Assembly (NCBI GenBank): GCA_017430765.1
Contig: JAFRMI010000063.1
Location: 1-37,091 of the forward strand
Length of the DNA stretch: 37,091 bases
Direction: 5' to 3'
Source of the DNA: Lachnospiraceae bacterium
Lineage (GTDB): Bacteria; Bacillota_A; Clostridia; Lachnospirales; Lachnospiraceae
Shown: positions 8,106 through 15,721 of the stretch, in pieces
How the letters are laid out: each line of letters opens with the position of its first letter
How positions within the stretch are numbered: position 1 is the first letter of the stretch
Position numbers and translations under genes: made by a program
Notes under the pieces: generated by a model
What the model saw: only the letters and a program-made list of their open reading frames with translations
What the model was told of the DNA's origin: nothing
The model's database searches: none

Positions 8106-10154
8106 TTATTGACCAGCCCTCCGAATTCGGCAGCAATACGACTTATATCCCGGAAATCCCGTATATGGATCCCTGTAATCCAGGTCGATGAGATAATTGA
8201 TGTCTTTTTCAATGGCCCCGTGATAGACACTCACCATCCCGGCAGGAAGGCTGCTGTCGAAGCGGACGGGCATTTCAAGCTGTCCGACCGGCGTCTCGAT
8301 GACAGCTGCTTCTCCGTCCATCAATCCGAGCGCTTCCGCCTGCTTTGGATGGATGTCAATCGCCGGAGCCGCCTCGAGGTTTGCAAGCCACGGGAGGCGG
8401 TGTGCCCTCGAATGGAACAGCTGCGGTTTCCGGATTCCTGTCGCGAGAATCAGAGGATATTCTTTCATGGGAAGTGTCTCCCGGTAATCCCTGTAAAGCG
8501 GCAGGCCCTCACCTTCAGGCAGGATGCCGGAAACAAATTCGATCTTCCCGCTCGGCGTCGGGAATTTCGCGTGGCTGCCCGGTTTCCCGGGTCCTGCGGC
8601 CGGTTCTTCCGCACGGACCGGAAGCGGTTTTCCGGCCTCCCGCAGCTCCGAAGCGGTATATCCGGTGCCTGCGAGCTGCATATTGATATAGTCGTCCATT
8701 GTCCGGATCGGAGGATCGCAGATTTCAATTCCGAGACGCCCGGCAAGGGCGAGAATGACTTCCAAATCATTCCTCATGTCTCCCTGCTCCACAATCTTTT
8801 GCTGGCAGAAGACATGATTTCCTCCGACAATCCGCACCTGTTCGCGCTCAAGATCCAGCTCGCAGGGGAGCACGATATCCGCATAACGGCAGGCCTCCGT
8901 CATAAAGGCATCCATATTGACGAAAAACTCCAGATGACGGAATGATTCCGACAGAAGATCCGGGCGGGGCCACATATGCGTGTTCAGCCCGAAAGCAATC
9001 AGGTTTCTGACAGGGTACTTCCCCTCTCCGGAGATATACCTCGACAGTTCCACCATCTGTGTCTCCCCGACCAGCTGCGACCATAGAGGGAACTTATCAT
9101 GGCTGTGACAGCGCTCAATATGCGCGGCAGCATTGATTCCGGGGCGGAATCCTCCGCGGAGAGAAAGAGGCTTCGGACCGGGTGCCATAATACCGCCCGG
9201 CCTGCCGAAATTTCCGGTAAGTGCCATAAGGAGAATCACTGCCCGGCTGTTCTGGAAGCCATTGATATTATGCACCGCTGGGGACGCAGACATCTGGAGA
9301 GCGCACCTGCCCGCCGCGATCAGTCTCGCAGCTCTTTTGATCATCTCTGCCGGAACAGTCGTGATCTTCTCCGCCTTCTCCGGAGTAAATTCCCGGACAT
9401 ACTCCCGGTACTCCTCGAAACCGGCTGTATTTTCCCGAATAAAATCCGTATCCTGGAGATTCTCCTCAAGGATCACATGCGCAATTGCGAGGGCCAGTGC
9501 TCCGTCCGTCCCGGGCAGAAGTTTCAGATGAACATCCGCGATCTCCGTCAGGGGTGTGCAGCGGGGATCTGCCACGATGAGTGTCTTACCGGCTTTCTTC
9601 AGTTTGACAAGCCTCCCCGAACCCGGGATCTGGCTGTGGAACGGGTTGATTCCCCACATAAGAAGCGTATCCGCATTCCTGAAATCCGGGATGGGGAATG
9701 ACGGAATCCCGCAGCACGCCTGAAAAGCCATAATCAGAGCGTACGCGCAGGTACTCGACTCCGTTCCGTAGCTGCACGTGCCGTATTTCCGGCAAAATTC
9801 GGCAATCTGCGGGCGAAACCACTTTGGGTGCCCGACATAGACCACCGTCTCGTCCGCGCTGTATTTTTCTTTCGTCTCCCGCATTCTTTCGGCAATTGTA
9901 TCGAGCGCCTCCTCCCAGGAAATGCGCTCGAACTCCCCGCTCCCGCGGTCCCCTTTCCGTTTCATGGGATAGAGCAGACGGTCCGGGTGGTAAATCTGCT
10001 GTTTGAGAGCCGCTCCCTTGACGCAGATCTTTCCGTTCGATCCCGGGAAATCCTTATTTCCTTCGACAGAGACGATCTTACCGTCCCGCATATGCGCATC
10101 GATGATGCATTCTCCTCCGCAGAGACCGCATATTCCAGTGCGTGTAGTTTCCAT
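8106..10154 (-). CDS. Molybdopterin-dependent oxidoreductase, catalytic subunit (DMSO reductase superfamily)
   Basis: About 682 residues. The N-terminus has the [4Fe-4S] motif with Cys at 10, 13, 17 and 45 (counted from a GTG at 10157). Then come the usual molybdopterin domains, including WGINPFHSQIPG, DPRCTPLTEIADVHL and LPGTDGALALAIAH, and a C-terminal dinucleotide-binding domain (from about 565; ILATGIRKPQLFHSRA). Cys137 in ESSTCAYAL sits where the Mo or W ligand is expected. There is no twin-arginine signal, so the enzyme is cytoplasmic. Length and layout recall acetylene hydratase and related short enzymes rather than formate dehydrogenase or nitrate reductase, but the substrate cannot be assigned. 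GAGG lies upstream of a GTG at 10157 and the ATG at 10154; either could be used. Ferredoxin and permease genes follow. Confidence 0.85.
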   Translation of the reverse strand: METTRTGICGLCGGECIIDAHMRDGKIVSVEGNKDFPGSNGKICVKGAALKQQIYHPDRLLYPMKRKGDRGSGEFERISWEEALDTIAERMRETKEKYSADETVVYVGHPKWFRPQIAEFCRKYGTCSYGTESSTCAYALIMAFQACCGIPSFPIPDFRNADTLLMWGINPFHSQIPGSGRLVKLKKAGKTLIVADPRCTPLTEIADVHLKLLPGTDGALALAIAHVILEENLQDTDFIRENTAGFEEYREYVREFTPEKAEKITTVPAEMIKRAARLIAAGRCALQMSASPAVHNINGFQNSRAVILLMALTGNFGRPGGIMAPGPKPLSLRGGFRPGINAAAHIERCHSHDKFPLWSQLVGETQMVELSRYISGEGKYPVRNLIAFGLNTHMWPRPDLLSESFRHLEFFVNMDAFMTEACRYADIVLPCELDLEREQVRIVGGNHVFCQQKIVEQGDMRNDLEVILALAGRLGIEICDPPIRTMDDYINMQLAGTGYTASELREAGKPLPVRAEEPAAGPGKPGSHAKFPTPSGKIEFVSGILPEGEGLPLYRDYRETLPMKEYPLILATGIRKPQLFHSRAHRLPWLANLEAAPAIDIHPKQAEALGLMDGEAAVIETPVGQLEMPVRFDSSLPAGMVSVYHGAIEKDINYLIDLDYRDPYTGFPGYKSYCCRIRRAGQ

Positions 10155-10157
10155 CAC

Positions 10158-10741
10158 TTAATCCTCATAAATACATCCGTGATCTGTAAGGTCCCCCGCG
10201 AAATGCAATTGATTGTTCTGCTTAAGGATATCGGATACAGCATTCCTTTCCGAAGCAATCACTGACCTTCTCGCTACCTAAAAATAACTGATTACTCTTC
10301 GATACACCAATACTCTTTTAATATAGAAAACCATATTTATGGATATTATCTATAGTTTATTTGAGCCATACTCTGTCCCGTACAATTTACAGATAGTGTG
10401 TCCATCTGTTGTTCCCCCTGAACAAATTGTAACAAAATCTATGTAAATCTAAAGATCCTTTCATTTCTGTTACTTTGCATAAAACCAGGATGCCTTTTTC
10501 GTTCAATATTCCGACTTGTGAGCAGGCATGCCCGTAGATTATACTGTGTCATATCCATTTCAGGAAATGCAGCCGGTCCCGCTAACCGGTTCCGCATCAC
10601 CGGGACCCTTTCACCCGTTCCGGATTTCACCCTCAGTAAGTGACGGCAGATCACTGTTTCTATCCCCGTTGTTTTGTTTCTGCCGTGCTTAAATATACGT
10701 GCACAGGCATATAGCAGATATATATTTATTATATATTTATT
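10158..10741. other. Intergenic region between the divergent Mo-enzyme and pilin genes
   Basis: About 580 bases, AT-rich, especially 10290-10450 and 10690-10741. It must carry the promoters of both divergent units. No gene is convincing: a 115-codon minus-strand frame (10439-10786) starts inside the pilin gene and has no family features. No riboswitch or tRNA was recognised. The only clear structure is the inverted repeat described at 10705-10753. Confidence 0.5.
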
Positions 10742-10753
10742 GTGTATATGCCT
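10705..10753 (+). promoter_or_regulatory. Inverted repeat around an AT-rich core upstream of the Flp pilin
   Basis: AGGCATATA (10705-10713) is matched by TATATGCCT (10745-10753), a perfect nine-base inverted repeat separated by 31 bases of nearly pure A and T. It ends 25 bases before the pilin start. It may be the promoter with a regulator site, or an RNA stem near the start of a highly expressed pilin transcript. I cannot choose a single -10 box among several TATATT-like matches. Confidence 0.4.
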
Positions 10754-10777
10754 ATGTTCAGGGAAAGGAGGTATAAC

Positions 10778-10948
10778 ATGGAACATGAACTGTCCGCATT
10801 CTGGCGCGAGGAAGATGGAGTGGCTGTAGTTGAGATCGTACTCATATTACTGGTCCTCATTGCCCTCGTGCTCATCTTTAAAGAACAGATCACAAAAGTG
10901 CTGAAAAGCCTGATGCAGAAGGTATCCAAACAAAGCAATAGCGTATAG
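10778..10948 (+). CDS. Flp1-type type IVb pilin
   Basis: 56 residues from the ATG at 10778, chosen because GGAAAGGAGG lies just upstream; an earlier in-frame ATG at 10742 lies upstream of that site. The sequence shows a short hydrophilic leader MEHELSAFWREEDG, the prepilin cleavage pattern Gly followed by VAVVE, the hydrophobic helix VEIVLILLVLIALVLIF, then a short charged tail. This is the typical major pilin of clostridial Tad systems; it would be cleaved after Gly14 by the A24 peptidase at 790 and assembled into a thin Flp pilus. It lies nearly 9 kb from the TadE/TadV genes, with unrelated minus-strand genes between, and directly before a DUF5702 gene. Confidence 0.88.
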   Translation: MEHELSAFWREEDGVAVVEIVLILLVLIALVLIFKEQITKVLKSLMQKVSKQSNSV

Positions 10949-10951
10949 CGA

Positions 10952-11044
10952 CATGGCGGCGGGAGTACTTTGGGGAACGTGAGCCGCGTAATTGCCGCCG
11001 TATCTAAGCCGCGGAGGCGCCGGCACCCCCCTGTCTCCGCCATG
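10952..11044 (+). other. Long-range stem in the pilin-DUF5702 spacer
   Basis: CATGGCGG (10952-10959) right after the pilin stop pairs with CCGCCATG (11037-11044) right before the AAGGAG binding site of the next gene, with further GC-rich pairing inside (CCGCG with CGCGG). Such spacers can stabilise the pilin message relative to downstream genes. This is a structural observation; the role is inferred. Confidence 0.35.
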
Positions 11045-11055
11045 AAGGAGTCTCA

Positions 11056-12546
11056 ATGAATCGAAAAGGAAGCATGACGATTTATTTCAGCCTGGTTCTG
11101 GCCGTGATGGTGCCGCTCATCTGCGGCGCCATCCTGTCCGCCAAAGTCAGTGCGGACCGCGCTTTTTCCGCGAACAGCATGGATCTGGCGATGTTCTCCC
11201 TCTTTGCTCATTATGACCGGGACCTGGCCCGGGAGTACGGCCTTTTCTTTCTGGACGCCGCCGGCAGCGGCGGCTCCGTGTCCCCGTCCGCCTGTCTGAG
11301 GGAAATCGAGGATGCGATGGACGAATGCCTGCACCCCGACAGAGGGAGTCTTCTGTCCGGCAAAAATATTCTGGATGCTGTACGAAAGGAAGGCTTTATA
11401 GAAGGCTACTCCCTGGCCACGGATGCAGGCGGGGCGCCGTTCGAGGCGGAAGCAATCCAGGCCGTGAAAGATACGCTCGGTCTTGAAGGCATCCATCTGC
11501 TGAAAGAGCATCTGGATGCTTCCCATGAGGCAGAGACCGAGGGTAAACCCCTGCTTGAAGATGCACAAACCGTGTCGTACGGAGAGGTAGAGGCACAGGC
11601 GGCAGAAGCCGCTTCCCGTGAGACAGAGGTCGGAGAAGAAGACCCGGAAGGCGGTACAGTCGCTGAAGAAGTGCCCGAAGAGGAAGTACCGCCCGATTTC
11701 GTCAATCCGCTCCCGGTTTTGGAAACGCTTAAAAATGCTTCCGTTCTTGACCTCGTCCTCCCGTCCGGCAGAACAATCTCGGAAAAGGCGGCAGACCCGT
11801 CCGGTCTTGTGAGCGGGAGGTCTCTGGCAAGCGGGATCGGCGTCATCGATACGGAAGGAGCGACGGGAGGGGAAAGCCTGTACTTTAAGGGCTGGATTCT
11901 GGCGCATTTTCAGGATTTCACGGATCCGAACGAGGACTGCGGTCTCAGCTACCCGCTCGAATACCTGCTTGCCGGAAAGTCAAGTGACCGGGAGAATCTG
12001 CGGTCCGCCGTGCGGAAGCTGCTGCTTGCGCGGGAAGCTGCAAACATCCTGTGCCTGTACACGGACGCCGGCATGAGTCTGCAGCTGACAGAGATGGCCG
12101 GAATGATCGCGGTTTTTCTGGCAATTCCCGAGGCGGAGCCCCTGATCAAGGCACTTCTCGCCGCGGGATGGGCATATGCGGAGAGCCTTGTGGATGTGCG
12201 CGGTCTTCTTATGGGGAAGAAAGTGCTGGCCGTGAAACAGGCCGCGTACTGGCAGACGGATCTGACGTCTCTTGCGGAATCCGGAGGAGACCTGGACGGG
12301 CTGGCGATGGATATGCCGGGCGGTCTGACGTACCGGGAGTATCTGGGCGCCATGCTGCTCGCCGCATCCGGAAAGAAACTTGTCATGCGTTCCATGGATA
12401 TGGTGGAATCCCATATAAGGGGGCTTGGAAAAGCAGGATTCCGCCTGGACGCATGCATCGTATCCCTCAGCGCGGAGGTGAATGTTGAAGCGGAGGGATT
12501 GGTGACGTTCCCGGTGCAGATGGAGTATGACTACCGGAAGCTCTGA
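11056..12546 (+). CDS. DUF5702-type Tad-associated surface protein
   Basis: 496 residues. The N-terminus MNRKGSMTIYFSLVLAVMV is a TadE/TadG-like membrane helix, followed by SAKVSADRAFSANSMD and the HYDRDLAREYGLFFL segment that marks DUF5702 proteins of clostridial Tad clusters. A Glu/Pro-rich low-complexity stretch (about 190-216) separates an N-terminal from a large C-terminal helical domain. It is most likely a large minor pilin or pilus-surface protein held by one membrane helix. AAGGAG just before the ATG fixes the start. It follows the Flp pilin by 107 bases and is probably co-transcribed. Precise function is unknown for the family. Confidence 0.75.
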   Translation: MNRKGSMTIYFSLVLAVMVPLICGAILSAKVSADRAFSANSMDLAMFSLFAHYDRDLAREYGLFFLDAAGSGGSVSPSACLREIEDAMDECLHPDRGSLLSGKNILDAVRKEGFIEGYSLATDAGGAPFEAEAIQAVKDTLGLEGIHLLKEHLDASHEAETEGKPLLEDAQTVSYGEVEAQAAEAASRETEVGEEDPEGGTVAEEVPEEEVPPDFVNPLPVLETLKNASVLDLVLPSGRTISEKAADPSGLVSGRSLASGIGVIDTEGATGGESLYFKGWILAHFQDFTDPNEDCGLSYPLEYLLAGKSSDRENLRSAVRKLLLAREAANILCLYTDAGMSLQLTEMAGMIAVFLAIPEAEPLIKALLAAGWAYAESLVDVRGLLMGKKVLAVKQAAYWQTDLTSLAESGGDLDGLAMDMPGGLTYREYLGAMLLAASGKKLVMRSMDMVESHIRGLGKAGFRLDACIVSLSAEVNVEAEGLVTFPVQMEYDYRKL

Positions 12547-12589
12547 GCAGGCGAGGGACTGTTCAAGAGTTTCAGAATGCTTGGGGGCG

Positions 12590-12605
12590 CCGTATAAATA
12601 TACGG
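12590..12605 (+). repeat. Palindrome after the DUF5702 gene
   Basis: CCGTATA, two bases, TATACGG: a perfect seven-base palindrome 44 bases past the stop codon. No T-run follows, so it is not a standard terminator. Just before it, near 12553, lies GGGACTGTTC, which resembles the core of the interspersed repeat family in this window. Confidence 0.3.
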
Positions 12606-12685
12606 GGCGGAGGAGAATAAAAAATCGGATCAGGCAGGTGCCGCCGTCCCGTTATTGATAATAATTATGAAAAAGCCTATTGGCA

Positions 12686-12733
12686 TTAAAAATGGTTTGT
12701 GAGACAATATAATGGATTAAATATGGATTAAAT
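12686..12733 (+). promoter_or_regulatory. Promoter with an 11-bp tandem repeat, possible operator of the XRE-Uma2 gene
   Basis: TTAAAA (12686-12691), 16 bases, then a consensus TATAAT (12708-12713). Overlapping the end of the -10 box are two perfect head-to-tail copies of ATGGATTAAAT (12712-12722 and 12723-12733), exactly where a repressor would block initiation. The encoded protein begins with an XRE-type helix-turn-helix, so self-repression is a natural guess but is not shown. Confidence 0.5.
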
Positions 12734-12766
12734 AATATCGCAATGGAAAAGATCGGAGGATGCGGA

Positions 12767-13627
12767 ATGACGCCGGAAGAGATGAGAATCAAAAAAAGGG
12801 AACTGGGATATACAAACGAAGTACTGGCTGAAAAATCCGGGATCCCGCTCGGTACTGTACAAAAGATCATGAGCGGAGCGACAAAGGCTCCGAGAAGGGA
12901 CACGATCCTTTCACTCGAGAAAGCGCTTTCTGATCTGCCCTCCGATCATTCCGAGAGCATGAAGCATGGAACATCTGCACTTTGGGATACAGGCATTGAT
13001 AAGGAATCCGTATATGGAGCGGCAACGGCATTGCGGGAGGCCGCGCCTGCTTATGCGATTCATTCAAAGAAGCAAGAGAAACTTACAAAGTTCGATTATT
13101 ATGCCCTTCCGAAGGATCATCCAAGGGTTGAACTAATAGATGGACAGCTACTCACCATGGAATCTCCATCAAGAATTCATCAGGGTCTCCTGCTGGGTCT
13201 CGGAATGGAACTGGCTCATTGTGTGGACAAAAATCCCGGTAAATGCTTTTTATATCTGGCACCTTCGGATGTAGAAATAGCAGATGACGATTACAGCGTA
13301 GTGCAGCCGGATCTGTATATGCATTGCCATCCCGAGAAGGAGATGCCGGCACCCTATAAAGGTGCCCCTGATTTTATGCTGGAGATCCTGTCCCCCTCAA
13401 CAAGCGGAATCGATTTACTGGTAAAGCTGAATCTGTACCAAAAATACGGTGTAAGGGAATATTGGATCATCGACCCTTCGCACAAGGCTGTGACGGTGTT
13501 CGATTTTGAAAACGGGAAAAAGCCGGCGTCTTATACCTTCGACGAAGTTGTTCCTGTGAGCATCTCCGGCGGTGCGTGTGAAGTGGACTTCCGAAAGGTA
13601 TATGCCAGAGTGGCCCATCTTTATTGA
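12767..13627 (+). CDS. XRE helix-turn-helix fused to a Uma2-family (DUF820) nuclease domain
   Basis: 286 residues. Residues 1-55 form an XRE-type helix-turn-helix (ELGYTNEVLAEKSGIPLG, then TVQKIMSG). A linker runs to about 95. From 100 onward is a Uma2/DUF820 domain of the PD-(D/E)XK fold, with PRVELIDGQLL, VVQPDLYMHC, DFMLEILSPST, and KYGVREYWIIDP. The Asp in QPDL, the Glu in LEILSPS and the following Lys in the LVKLNLYQKYG helix are where catalytic residues are expected. Uma2 proteins are widespread, usually of unknown role, and mostly lack a DNA-binding domain; this one has its own. The start at 12767 is preferred because GGAGG lies eight bases upstream, inside a longer frame beginning at 12743. 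It stands alone, with no toxin or antitoxin neighbour recognised. Confidence 0.8.
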   Translation: MTPEEMRIKKRELGYTNEVLAEKSGIPLGTVQKIMSGATKAPRRDTILSLEKALSDLPSDHSESMKHGTSALWDTGIDKESVYGAATALREAAPAYAIHSKKQEKLTKFDYYALPKDHPRVELIDGQLLTMESPSRIHQGLLLGLGMELAHCVDKNPGKCFLYLAPSDVEIADDDYSVVQPDLYMHCHPEKEMPAPYKGAPDFMLEILSPSTSGIDLLVKLNLYQKYGVREYWIIDPSHKAVTVFDFENGKKPASYTFDEVVPVSISGGACEVDFRKVYARVAHLY

Positions 13628-13658
13628 TGCAAAGTTGGGGACTGTTCACACAGATAAA

Positions 13659-13677
13659 GCGGACATTCGCATTCCGC
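13659..13677. repeat. 19-bp palindromic repeat, copy 1
   Basis: GCGGACATTCGCATTCCGC: GCGGA pairs with TCCGC around a nine-base loop. An identical 19-base copy lies at 31577-31595, 18 kb away, also between genes. A GGGGACTGTTC core, close to the GGGGACGGTTCT family, is found 23 bases upstream of this copy. Confidence 0.6.
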
Positions 13678-13724
13678 CTGTCTCCATATTCGTAACAGGA
13701 TCTTTTTTATCTTCCCTTCGTGTA

Positions 13725-13754
13725 TTGTCACAGAGTCGTTCTCTATGGTAAAAT
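13725..13754 (+). promoter_or_regulatory. Promoter of the flavodiiron gene
   Basis: TTGTCA (13725-13730), an 18-base spacer, and TAAAAT (13749-13754). Transcription should start near 13761, leaving an 84-base leader that contains the hairpin at 13776-13800. Confidence 0.5.
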
Positions 13755-13775
13755 TCTCATGTTATCGATCAGTTT

Positions 13776-13800
13776 CAGCCGCATGTTTTCTATGCGGCTG
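13776..13800 (+). promoter_or_regulatory. Perfect hairpin in the flavodiiron leader
   Basis: CAGCCGCAT and ATGCGGCTG form a perfect nine-base stem with the seven-base loop GTTTTCT. It lies about 15 bases after the predicted transcription start and 44 bases before the start codon, and no T-run follows. It may protect the 5' end of the message or be a regulator site in DNA. Confidence 0.45.
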
Positions 13801-13844
13801 TTCTGCCACCTAATAAACTGTTTTAAGACACGAAAGGAACCTAC

Positions 13845-15644
13845 ATGAAAAAACAGGTTACAGACAGCATCTTCTACATCGGCGCCAATGACCACGATGT
13901 CGACCTCTTCGAGGGGCACTTTGATGTGCCGCTCGGCATGGCCTACAACTCCTATATCATCTGCGACGAAAAAACTCTGGTCATGGATACCATTGACAAA
14001 AGCAAGACAGATGAATGGCTTGCCAATATCGAGGAAGTTCTGGGAAATGCATCACCTGACTACCTCGTCGTCCAGCATATGGAGCCGGACCATTCGGCAT
14101 CAATTGCTGCATTTGTCAATAAATACCCGGCCGCCACTGTCGTCGGCAACGCAAAGACATTCAAGATGATCAGCCAGTTCTTCCCGGGCCTGACCATGGA
14201 GAAGACGCTCGAAGTCGCGAACAACGATACGCTTGCGCTCGGACAGCACACGCTCACATTCGTCTACGCTCCGATGGTTCACTGGCCGGAAGTCATGATG
14301 ACCTATGATTCCTTCGACAAGGTCCTCTTCTCCGCGGACGGCTTCGGAAAGTTCGGCGCCCTCGACGTCGAGGATCCGGAGGGATGGGCGTGTGAAGCCC
14401 GCCGCTACTATTTCGGCATTGTCGGAAAATACGGCGCCCAGGTACAGTCCGTCCTTAAAAAGGCGGCAAATCTCGACATCCAGATTATCTGCCCGCTCCA
14501 CGGACCGGTTCTGACAGAGGATCTCGGATACTACATCGGCCTCTATGATACCTGGTCAAGCTATCTCCCCGAGTCCGACGGTGTCTGCATCTGCTACACC
14601 TCCGTCTACGGCCATACGAAAGAAGCCGTCGAGATGCTCGCGGATGAGCTGCGTGCCGCCGGCGTCCCGAAGGTCGCCGTGAATGATCTCGCCCGTGATG
14701 ACATCTACGAGTGCGTGGAGGACGCGTTCCGCTACGACACACTGGTCCTTGCGACAACGACCTACAACGCCGGCATCTTCCCGTATATGCGGGAATTCAT
14801 CGGTCACCTGACCGAGCGCGGTTTCCAGAAGAGACGCGTGGCGTTCATCGAGAACGGCTCCTGGGCACCGACCGCCATGAAGGTCATGCAGAAAGAGCTC
14901 GAGCCCTGCAAGAACATGACATACACGAAGAACAATGTGACCATCCTGTCCGCGCTCAATGAGGAGAGCACCGCTGCTCTCAAGGCTCTCGCTGAGGAGC
15001 TCGCTGCTCCTTATGAGAAGCTCGAAGTCACGGAAGAGCCGAAGATGGATCCGACGGCGCTCTTCAAGATCGGTTATGGTCTCTATGTCGTGACGGCCAA
15101 TGACGGCAGCAAGCAGAACGGCCAGATCGCCAATACAGTCACACAGGTCGCCAGTGAGCCGAACCGCATTGCGGTGAGCTTAAATAAGGCCAATTACACC
15201 TCCGATATTGTACGCAAGACCGGCGTCATGAACGTGTGCACGCTGAGCGAAGACTGCCCGTTCCAGCTGTTTAAGCATTTCGGGTTCCAGTCCGGCAGAA
15301 ATGTCAATAAGTTTGCGGATTATAAGCACTTTGACGTGGCTTCGAACGGCGTCGCCTATCTCACCAAGTATGCGAACGCTTTCATCTCGCTCAAGGTCTT
15401 TGATACTGTGGATATGGGTTCCCACTGGATGTTCATCTGTGACATCACGGAATCTGTCGTCCTCAGCAGCGTTGAGACTATGACATATTCCTTCTATCAG
15501 AAATATGTCAAGCCGAAGCCTGAAACAGATAAGAAGGGCTGGGTCTGCGATATCTGCGGTTATGTCTATGAAGGCGAGGAGCTTCCGGAAGATTTCATCT
15601 GCCCGCTGTGCAAGCATCCGGCAAGTGATTTCTCGAAGCTGTAA
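13845..15644 (+). CDS. Four-domain flavodiiron protein with flavin-reductase and rubredoxin domains
   Basis: 599 residues. Domain 1 (1-250) is the metallo-beta-lactamase-like diiron core, with HMEPDHSAS, VHWPEVMMTY, FSADGFGKFG and PLHGPV carrying the expected ligands. Domain 2 (about 252-395) is a flavodoxin with the FMN phosphate loop YTSVYGHTKEA. Domain 3 (about 405-555) is a flavin-reductase-like FMN-binding domain. Domain 4 is a C-terminal rubredoxin with CDICGYVYEG and CPLCKHPA holding one iron. Flavodiiron proteins reduce O2 to water or NO to N2O in the cytoplasm of anaerobes. The fused reductase and rubredoxin mean the protein may take electrons directly from NAD(P)H without separate partners. 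That is inference from known fused forms. It is monocistronic, between its own promoter and a strong terminator. Confidence 0.93.
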   Translation: MKKQVTDSIFYIGANDHDVDLFEGHFDVPLGMAYNSYIICDEKTLVMDTIDKSKTDEWLANIEEVLGNASPDYLVVQHMEPDHSASIAAFVNKYPAATVVGNAKTFKMISQFFPGLTMEKTLEVANNDTLALGQHTLTFVYAPMVHWPEVMMTYDSFDKVLFSADGFGKFGALDVEDPEGWACEARRYYFGIVGKYGAQVQSVLKKAANLDIQIICPLHGPVLTEDLGYYIGLYDTWSSYLPESDGVCICYTSVYGHTKEAVEMLADELRAAGVPKVAVNDLARDDIYECVEDAFRYDTLVLATTTYNAGIFPYMREFIGHLTERGFQKRRVAFIENGSWAPTAMKVMQKELEPCKNMTYTKNNVTILSALNEESTAALKALAEELAAPYEKLEVTEEPKMDPTALFKIGYGLYVVTANDGSKQNGQIANTVTQVASEPNRIAVSLNKANYTSDIVRKTGVMNVCTLSEDCPFQLFKHFGFQSGRNVNKFADYKHFDVASNGVAYLTKYANAFISLKVFDTVDMGSHWMFICDITESVVLSSVETMTYSFYQKYVKPKPETDKKGWVCDICGYVYEGEELPEDFICPLCKHPASDFSKL

Positions 15645-15676
15645 TTCTTTCTCAATATTAATTTTTGCTTCAAAAG

Positions 15677-15707
15677 GCCCGGATCCGACGAAGGATCCGG
15701 GCTTTTT
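15677..15707 (+). terminator. Intrinsic terminator of the flavodiiron gene
   Basis: GCCCGGATCC (15677-15686) and GGATCCGGGC (15693-15702) form a perfect ten-base stem with a six-base loop, followed by TTTTT (15703-15707). It lies about 30 bases after the stop codon. Confidence 0.9.
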
Positions 15708-15721
15708 CTGCTTCTTAGGTG

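Noticed and set aside
10158..10300. Molybdenum-cofactor riboswitch upstream of the Mo-enzyme gene
   Set aside because: The context invites it, but I could not recognise the conserved core or a convincing set of stems.
10439..10786. 115-codon minus-strand frame in the AT-rich gap
   Set aside because: It starts within the pilin gene, has no binding site or recognisable domain, and covers the presumed pilin promoter.
11053..11907. 284-codon minus-strand open frame
   Set aside because: It overlaps the DUF5702 gene, has no family features and no binding site.
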